This document shows, piece by piece, positions 63,698 through 64,000 of a stretch of DNA of 64,000 nt. The stretch's first letter is position 1. The number at the start of each line of letters is the position of its first letter. Source of the DNA: Curtobacterium sp. MCJR17_055 (lineage in GTDB: Bacteria > Actinomycetota > Actinomycetes > Actinomycetales > Microbacteriaceae); NCBI RefSeq assembly GCF_003224335.1, contig NZ_QKLF01000006.1, positions 1-64,000 of the forward strand. Reading direction: 5' to 3'. The notes below the pieces were generated by a model. It was not told the origin of the DNA and did not search any database. It saw only the letters and a program-made list of their open reading frames with translations. The translations under genes were made by a program, and so were the position numbers.

Positions 63698-64000
63698 ATG
63701 CCACTGCCCGACCACATCGTGATCCGCCGCACCGGCCCCGAGGACTGGCCCGTGTTCCGCGACCTGCGCCTGCGGATGCTCGCGGACACCCCGCTCGCGT
63801 TCCTCGAGACCCTGGAGCACGCACGGCAGCTCGGCGAGGACGAGTGGCGTCGGCGCGCCGGCAGCGGTGCCGAGGCCGACACGCCCTGGTTCGTCGCGGA
63901 GGACGTGACGACCGGCGGGTGGGCGGGCATCATGGGCGGTCGACTCGACGGCGGCGACCCGCTCCTGGTCGGCGTCTTCGTCGACCCCGAGCACCGGGGG
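63698..64000 (+). CDS. GNAT family acetyltransferase, 5' part
   Basis: First 101 residues, cut by the window end. ATG at 63698 behind GGGAGGA. Starts IVIRRTGPEDWPVFRDLRLR and runs into VGVFVDPEHRG, the beginning of the acetyl-CoA loop (R-G-x-G). Fold clear; substrate unknown. Confidence 0.85.
   Translation, partial: MPLPDHIVIRRTGPEDWPVFRDLRLRMLADTPLAFLETLEHARQLGEDEWRRRAGSGAEADTPWFVAEDVTTGGWAGIMGGRLDGGDPLLVGVFVDPEHRG

Overview
The window comes from a high-GC (about 70% by eye) actinobacterium. The best guess is Microbacteriaceae, close to Curtobacterium. This rests on the 5S rRNA end, the tlyA-nadK-recN-pyrG-nudix-xerD gene order, the class Ib ribonucleotide reductase operon with an NrdH redoxin, frequent GTG/TTG starts, and many start codons placed 6-8 nt after a TANNNT box (leaderless transcripts). 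The genus is an inference.

Layout. (1) 1-150: the 3' end of a 5S rRNA and the rRNA terminator. (2) 285-12169: a conserved housekeeping block, with a disordered Arg/Asp-rich TPR protein, HAD phosphatase, TlyA methyltransferase, NAD kinase, RecN, CTP synthase, ADP-ribose pyrophosphatase, DoxX, XerD and an ArfB-like hydrolase. (3) 12195-30729: mixed metabolic and membrane genes, with two paralogous luciferase-like oxidoreductases, a degenerate DksA-like protein, a divergent MFS/ArsR pair, a methyltransferase, a divergent TetR/GH3 glucosidase pair, a DUF3516 SKI2-like helicase, RNase HI, an aldo-keto reductase and an MFS transporter. (4) 30997-35140: nrdHIEF behind a textbook pair of NrdR boxes. 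(5) 35141-40358: an AT-richer accessory segment ending in a five-gene SDP-type (sporulation-delaying-protein-like) toxin operon: toxin precursor, SdpA, SdpB, SdpI-type immunity protein and a CPBP protease. (6) 40515-43679: folate-independent methionine synthase mesD and its partner mesX, with a divergent LysR regulator. (7) 43729-45506: DUF4166/SRPBCC pair and an orphan. (8) 45597-48240: a second, diverged SDP-type operon with a clean leaderless promoter and an unrecognised membrane protein in the immunity position. (9) 48286-64000: PRISE-type reductase, LytR-CpsA-Psr ligase, small membrane genes, ECF sigma factor with a probable anti-sigma factor, DHA2 MFS pump, SDR, CoA-type nudix, and an ABC transporter/two-component system, ending in a truncated GNAT gene.

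The most interesting content is the pair of SDP-like loci within 9 kb of each other. Both show the toxin/SdpA/SdpB order and shared motifs, both toxin precursors have only one cysteine before the hydrophobic segment, and the immunity genes differ. Other points of interest are the mesD-mesX-LysR module, the NrdR box pair at three helical turns, pervasive leaderless starts, a leaderless 16-codon upstream ORF before a nudix gene, and a probable small structured RNA after the glucosidase gene.

No tRNA, CRISPR array, insertion sequence or phage gene was seen.
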